Of a stretch of 64,000 bases of DNA, positions 59,404 to 64,000 are shown one piece after another. The notes beneath the pieces are model-generated. The model did no database searches. It was not told the origin of the DNA and saw only the letters and a list, made by a program, of their open reading frames with translations. Both the position numbers and the translations under genes were made by a program. Source of the DNA: Lumbricus terrestris (lineage: Eukaryota > Annelida > Clitellata > Crassiclitellata > Lumbricidae); assembly GCA_949752735.1 (NCBI GenBank), contig OX457047.1:38274741-38338740 (forward strand), in the 5' to 3' direction. The first letter of the stretch is position 1. The number at the start of each line of letters is the position of its first letter.

Positions 59404-62400
59404 GTAAGTAACTGCATGGCGCTGTTTTCCTGGTGGTGCCAGTCCCAGAACTGGATTATGGGAGGGCACCGTGAACCGTCCTGTTTGACATGCGCAATAT
59501 GTCTTTAAATTTATGCTGGAAAGTATACAATAATTATAATTATACCGACCACCGATGAACGGACGTTCGGGTTGCTTACCTACAGGGTGCGCCAAAAAAA
59601 AGTAATCCCCTACGGTTTTTTGCCCATATCTTGGCCGAACATACGAATTTTTAAATGAAACTTTGCAGACTTAAAGGCAATTCATATTTACGTACAGTGG
59701 TCAAATTAAAAAAAAAAATATTTCAAACAGAACAAAAGTTATATCACTTTTAGTGAGGCCACCCACCGTTTTTCACGATTCAAAAACGAAACGCAACAAA
59801 AAGTAACAAAACACGCTTTTATTAAGTCTCATCTCAAATAACTGTTGTCAAATAAACTTGGTAGCGCTTCACAACTTGTGCTCAATGTGCCCACCACCAG
59901 TGCCAAAACTTCTTTTGAGTCTCTTTGCAAAGTTCTTGATGGAGCTGTTGATTAAGCTGATAGATTCCTTATTTACCGATTTTATTGTCATCTTGCTAAG
60001 TGACTTCTCAGTGACGTGCAGCTACGCTGGCGCCCTGTTCCTTTTTTAAATAGTTATAATAATAATCATCTGGCAATATCAAGGCTATCTGATAACAATT
60101 ATTTGAGATGAGACTAAATAAAATCGTGTTTTTGCTACCTTTTTTGCTGCGTTACGACTTTGAATCGTCAAAAAACGGTGGGTGGCCTCTTTAAAAGTGC
60201 CATAACTTTTATTCTGTTTGATATATTTTGCTGAAATCTGGCCATCACGTGCAGATATGAATTGTCTTTAAGCCTGTAAAATTTCATTTCGAAATTCTTA
60301 CTTCCGGCCAAGATATTGGGCAGAATAATTAAATTGGTTTTTTCTTACTTTTTGTTGCGTCGCGTTTTTGAATCGTCAAAAAAACGGTGGGTGGCCTCAC
60401 TAAAAGTGATATCACTTTTGTTCTGTTTCACATATGGCGATGAAATTTGGCTATTGTACGTAGATATGAATTACATTCAAGCCCGTAAAACTGGATTTGA
60501 AAAATTCCTATTTTTGACCAAGATATTGACAAAAAGCCGTAGGGGATTACTTTTTTTTGGCGCACCCTGTATATATATATACTGTCTGTCTGCCATCATT
60601 CATTCGCTCATTCATTCTGGGAATTTTATAGCGCCTCTTTATGATATCAACTCAGAGAAGCTCTAGATCTACGCCAGCCTTTGATAGGTCAGATATGATG
60701 TTAAAATGTCATGACAACGAATGACTAGGTCTAAATCGGTCAGCAGTGGTGGCGCAGGCATACAATGCCAGCAGGTCGTGTCGGGGTCATGGGAGTTATC
60801 CAACAGGTCGGGGAAATTGAAAGGGATTAAGGAAATTGAAATGGGTTAAGGAAGATATAAAAAACAAAATTTTTAACAGGAAAAAATCAAAGTTTTTGAC
60901 AGACCACAAGGTCATGGGTTAAATAAAGGGCTGTTTTTAAGGAATTTTTAGAACTGCACAACTCGATCCTTCTTTCCCTTCCCGTCCTTCATGGTAAAAA
61001 AAATTACTTTCAATCGGATGACAATAACCTTTTTTGCTAGTTTTAACTGCACAGAACTTGTGACAGAAGTGCTTCTACAGCTGCACAAATCCATTTAGAA
61101 CTGCACATTTTGTGTAGGCTACAACTGCACGTTAAAATGTCCTGGTTACATGTAAATATACAGGTCAAATGTTAAATAGGCAGTAGGTCAAGTGATCTGT
61201 TGTAGCATATGCTAACGCCGCCAATGTCAGTCAGCACCTTTGGACCACATTTGGACTAAGTTTATACTCTTACGGACAACCCATGCATGTGACTCAACGC
61301 AGCGCTCGTGAATGAGCTGGTGCCCCGCGCTTCTCTTTCAAGTAGCGCTTCAGCAGTTTGGATATTACGATTGCGGTTAGCAAGTAATGCACAGTGAGAT
61401 GAGACTGAAAAAGTCTTCGATGGCGGGCTCACGCACACACGTAGAACCAACCAATTACGGAGTCCCGTCGACAGCTGCCAGTGAGAGATAGCAATGATGG
61501 ATGTTCAGAGTGCGTGTGCGTGCGTGTGCTAATAAGATATTTTTGCATATTATAATTTTTGTATCTAAACAATAACATTGAAATTAATTTTTAAATGTGA
61601 AATGGTGTCAGTATAGCAGACACAAATGTGTATTCAGACACTTCATGGGCAAGGTCCTGGAGCCAAGGTCGTATAATCGCTGCTTACTCTGATAAACAAT
61701 GGGCGAGGAGCTCACTCTAGGTCAACCCTAGAATTTGTGTAGGTGGAGCAAAGTTTTAAATAGCTGGCTCGCAGACTAACGAAGGTGCCAAAAGCGACCA
61801 ATTGCGCCACCCCATCTCCGGTCCTTCGGTGCTAGATCGTGCGATTAGGAGATAGGCCTACAGTACTGGCGCGTATCCAGCCAGTGACAGTTTTTGCATA
61901 GAACACGTTACAGCTTTAAATGCATATATATATGATAATTATAGGCATATATTATATATATATATATATACATATTGGCCTCATCATTATTTTATTAATT
62001 AGTTTTTTCCACTTTTTTGCATTGAAAAATCCTGTTGTAATAATCTTAATCGAAATGTTCTGTTGTTGTAAAAATAATGCGCAAGATCCAGGTTTGTGTG
62101 TGTGTGTGTGTGTGTGCGTGCGTGTGTGTGCGTGTGTGTATGTGTATGTGTGTGTGCGTGTGTGTATGTGTGTGTGCGTGCTCTTCTGTCTGCTTTTCTG
62201 TTCGTCTGTCTTTGTCTTTGCATCCATCAGTTAATAATATGTTCCTTTGTCAGTATCGTTGTCATCATCATCTTCTTCATCATCAGCAGCAGCAGCAGCA
62301 TCAATTTAGCAACTTCTAAGGCGCCAGCGTTACTTTTGTCCTATAGGATGACGTGAAGAAATAATCTGCATCGCTTTTGCTGACGTGTCTTGTCAATGAC

Positions 62401-64000
62401 ATCACTTTGTCCTTTAGGTTGACGTGTTGGCCAGCAGAGAGATCACTCTGGCGGAACTACGTCAGAGGGCGGAGTTAGTGGCGCAACATCTGCTGAAGCA
62501 TGGCTGTCGCAAGGGTGACAGATTCGCCATTTTCGCACCAAACTCCATCGAATGGGTCGTCATTCTCTTGGCTGCCATTCGCATTGGCGCCGTTCCAGTG
62601 ACCATTAACTGTCAACTGCGAACAAGTACGCTGCAGTCTCTGATGCTATCGGTTGCTTTCTTTGCTATAAGCTTAGCCGGTTATAAATCGAAGCCAATTT
62701 GGTGCAAAGGTCTCCCCCCCAAGCATGGGCGGAGTTTGGTTTCCGTTCTTGGAGGGGCTAAAGCCTTCTTGGGAGGTCAAGCCCGGGAAAAGGTATCATT
62801 TATACGGTAAAAAATAAATCTGGGTCTTCTTGGGGGGATTTAGCCCCTGATAAACTCCGCCCATGCCCCAAAGTGTACCATGATCATCACCACCACTATA
62901 ATTTTTACCCTCCTCCTTCTCTTCCTCGTCCTCCTCCTCCTCCGCCTCCTCCTCCTCATCATCGTGGTCGTCATCATCATCGTCGTCGTCGTCGTCATCG
63001 TCATCGTCATCGTCGTCGTTCTTGTTGTTGACGTCTGTTAGGCAGTCACTCTTAATTCTCATATTTGGAATCTTTCTTTTTGAACAAAATATAATTTCAG
63101 ACGAATTACGAGATCAACTTCTGAGAAGCGACGTTCGGTTCATCTATTCAGTGAAATCCTTATCATCATCGGTTATCGAAGCCATCGAAGCATTCAATGC
63201 CAGGGTAAATTTATCTATTTTGGATGATGACCGTATAAATGGTTACTGACTTCGACAATCGACAGTGCTCATGAACTCCGCCACTGGTTGCATTCAGTGG
63301 CGGCGCCAGGACTTCAGGTTTGGGGGGCCGAACCCTAGCGGACATTTTCCATTTTCATCCGCCAAATTTTTTCTTTTTTAGTCATCCGGTCGAAATCTCG
63401 TGTTGGGTGATGGGCTTATCGTGGAAATATTTCAGTTTGCAGTTTTACATGCCTTTTTTAGGGGGCTTAGCCCCCTGGCGCCGCTACTGGTTGCATTCTG
63501 CCAGTGCCAGTCCCAAGCCTGGATAAAGGAGGAGGGTGACACTAATCATCTTTGATGTTGCAGTACGTCGGTAGACAGTAACAAAACCCTGCTCATCTTT
63601 AAAATAAATTTTTCGAGCGCAGCCATTTTTAATAGGCACGGTGCCAGTCAATAATTATTAAGGTCTCCGTGCACCAGTGTTTAACCCTGTCTCCAACCGT
63701 TGCATGCGTCAGCGCTCGTGAATGAGCTGCATGGTGCCCTACGCTTGGCTTTCGAAATCTTGACGCTTGAGAAATTTGGAGACTATAATATACGATTACG
63801 ATAAGATTTTTGTGGTAGGCCTATATAATTATCTTCGTCTAAACGCAGCCGAGGATTTTCCTTGACGGCAGACGCGATGGATGCGTCGACCTGGAGTCGA
63901 TGTTGGTGGATGAATCAGGAGATCTACCGGTCCTTCCATCCTTCGACCAACTCCACCTGTCTCCCGATGATCCATTTCTCATTCTCTTCTCCAGTGGAAC
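59278..64000 (+). CDS. Acyl-CoA synthetase / 4CL-luciferase-like (ANL superfamily), first four coding exons, 3' truncated by window
   Basis: Seen: exons 59278-59403, 62418-62625, 63101-63204 and 63849-64000 join in phases 0, 1, 0 without a stop (196 codons plus two bases). The product reads TNRDTPAI|VDVLASREITLAELRQRA, then KGDRFAIFAPNSIEW, INCQLRT|NELRDQLLRSDVRF, and ends DDPFLILFSSGT. Family knowledge: this is the N-terminal lobe of adenylate-forming enzymes, which activate a carboxylic acid as an acyl-AMP and then form a CoA thioester; the terminal SSGT begins the phosphate-binding A3 motif (SSGTTGxPKG). The remaining ~350 residues should lie to the right. Substrate cannot be told; no mitochondrial leader is apparent. 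A 987-bp mariner-type element sits in intron 1 and hAT-type elements in introns 1, 2 and 3. Confidence 0.82.
59583..60569. mobile_element. Mariner-type element with transposase C-terminal remnant (ANL intron 1)
   Basis: 987 bp with ends CAGGGTGCGCCAAAAAAAAG and its inverted partner, flanked by TA. On the minus strand about 59874-59963 a frame reads INSSIKNFAKRLKRSF then GGGHIEHKL and stop, the typical C terminus of mariner/Tc1-type transposase. The catalytic part is missing. Three copies of the GGTGGGTGGCCTC module lie inside. Confidence 0.85.
60926..61144. mobile_element. hAT-type non-autonomous element, family CAGGGCTGTTTTTA (copy 3)
   Basis: Same interior as the two other copies; ends AAGGGCTGTTTTTAAGG and (reverse) CAGGACATTTTAACGTGC. 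The flanks GTTAAATA / GTTACATG are a decayed duplication. In intron 1 of the ANL gene. Confidence 0.7.
61298..61384 (+). mobile_element. LINE 3' tail fragment
   Basis: CAGCGCTCGTGAATGAGCTGG ... GATATTACGATTGCGG resembles the 3' UTR and ATTACG tail of the LINE family at 2370. Short and diverged. Confidence 0.5.
62095..62180. repeat. (GT)n-rich microsatellite
   Basis: GTGTGT with CGTG and TATG interruptions, in intron 1 of the ANL gene. Confidence 0.93.
62418..62625 (+). CDS. ANL enzyme exon 2
   Basis: The acceptor TGTCCTTTAG|GTTGAC and donor CGAACAA|GTACGC fit phase 0 in and 1 out. It encodes the conserved A1/A2 region: EITLAELRQRAELVAQHL, GDRFAIFAPNSIEWVV and AIRIGAVPVTIN. Reading past the donor gives the unrelated sequence STLQSLML, so the donor is supported. 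Confidence 0.85.
62724..62865. mobile_element. hAT-type non-autonomous element, family CATGGGCGGAG (copy 3)
   Basis: Ends CATGGGCGGAGTTTGG and (reverse) CATGGGCGGAGTTTAT; flanks CCCCCAAG / CCCCAAAG (7 of 8). Shortest member (142 bp), in intron 2 of the ANL gene, 99 bp after exon 2. Confidence 0.8.
62906..63022. repeat. (CCT)n/(ATC,GTC)n triplet repeat
   Basis: Compound pyrimidine-rich then ATC/GTC array in intron 2 of the ANL gene; produces acidic pseudo-ORFs on the minus strand. Confidence 0.93.
63101..63204 (+). CDS. ANL enzyme exon 3
   Basis: The acceptor TAATTTCAG|ACGAAT completes AAC with exon 2 and yields NELRDQLLRSDVRFIYSVK, the expected EL..L..SD.R segment after the A2 region. The donor GCCAGG|GTAAAT is phase 0. 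Confidence 0.82.
63295..63489. mobile_element. hAT-type non-autonomous element, family CAGTGGCGnCGCCAGG (copy 2)
   Basis: Ends CAGTGGCGGCGCCAGG and (reverse) CAGTAGCGGCGCCAGG; perfect 8-bp duplication GTTGCATT at 63287-63294 and 63490-63497. In intron 3 of the ANL gene. Confidence 0.9.
63499..63556 (+). repeat. Dispersed CCAAGCCTGGATAAAGGAGG repeat, sense copy
   Basis: GCCAGTCCCAAGCCTGGATA ... GGAGGAGGGTGACACTAATC. It directly abuts the right target duplication of the 63295 element. Confidence 0.8.
63708..63810 (+). mobile_element. LINE 3' tail fragment
   Basis: CAGCGCTCGTGAATGAGCTG ... CTTGAGAAATTTGG ... ATACGATTACGAT is the same tail type as at 61298 and 2950. It lies in intron 3 of the ANL gene, 40 bp before exon 4. 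Confidence 0.55.
63849..64000 (+). CDS. ANL enzyme exon 4 (cut by window end)
   Basis: The acceptor AAACGCAG|CCGAGG begins PRIFLDGRRDGCVDLESML and runs to DDPFLILFSSGT at the last base. The FSSGT is the start of the ATP phosphate-binding loop and is the strongest family marker in this gene. Confidence 0.85.

Noticed and set aside
63286..63498. 10-bp target duplication (GGTTGCATTC), suggesting a MULE-type element
   Set aside because: Starting the TIR at CAGTGG gives an exact 8-bp duplication, and the copy at 10262 also has 8 bp, so hAT-type fits better.

Overview
This is a eukaryotic (animal) nuclear window. Its genes are split by GT-AG introns and separated by long stretches of microsatellites, tRNA-derived SINEs, non-LTR retrotransposon remnants and many small terminal-inverted-repeat (TIR) DNA transposons. 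The gene content (adhesion-GPCR-type ectodomain, COMPASS/SATB-class homeodomain protein, LRR membrane receptor, luciferase/4CL-like acyl-CoA synthetase) and the very frequent octamer TAGGCCTA suggest a marine invertebrate. I cannot name the phylum from sequence alone; a non-vertebrate deuterostome is only a guess.

Four multi-exon genes were assembled by following splice phase. (1) 978-8441, minus: the 5' part of a secreted/membrane protein with a signal peptide, an HRM-like domain and GAIN-like exons, probably an adhesion GPCR whose 7TM part lies left of base 1. (2) 28180-35419, minus: a complete-looking 574-aa SATB/Dve (COMPASS-class) transcription factor with ULD/CMP, CUTL and a divergent homeodomain carrying about 10 extra residues between helices 2 and 3, and no CUT repeats. 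(3) 53180-55724, minus: a 419-aa type I LRR membrane protein. (4) 59278 to beyond 64000, plus: the first four coding exons of an ANL-superfamily adenylate-forming enzyme; the window ends inside its SSGTTG phosphate-binding motif. The genes look unrelated in function; nothing here is an operon.

Between and inside the genes lie: at least twelve hAT-type non-autonomous elements in several TIR families (eight with a perfect or 7/8 8-bp target duplication); Tc1/mariner-type elements with CAGGGTG ends, two of them head-to-head as a ~2-kb palindrome (15642-17610); a separate near-perfect palindrome (15238-15567); four tRNA-derived SINEs whose 3' tail resembles that of a LINE remnant in the same window; 3' ends of a CR1/Jockey-like LINE family with (ATTACG)n-type tails; and long simple repeats. 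TAGGCCTA and most mobile elements avoid the body of the dve-like gene.

Exon boundaries are inferred from open frame, GT/AG sites and phase agreement, not from transcripts. Transcription start and polyadenylation sites are not resolved.
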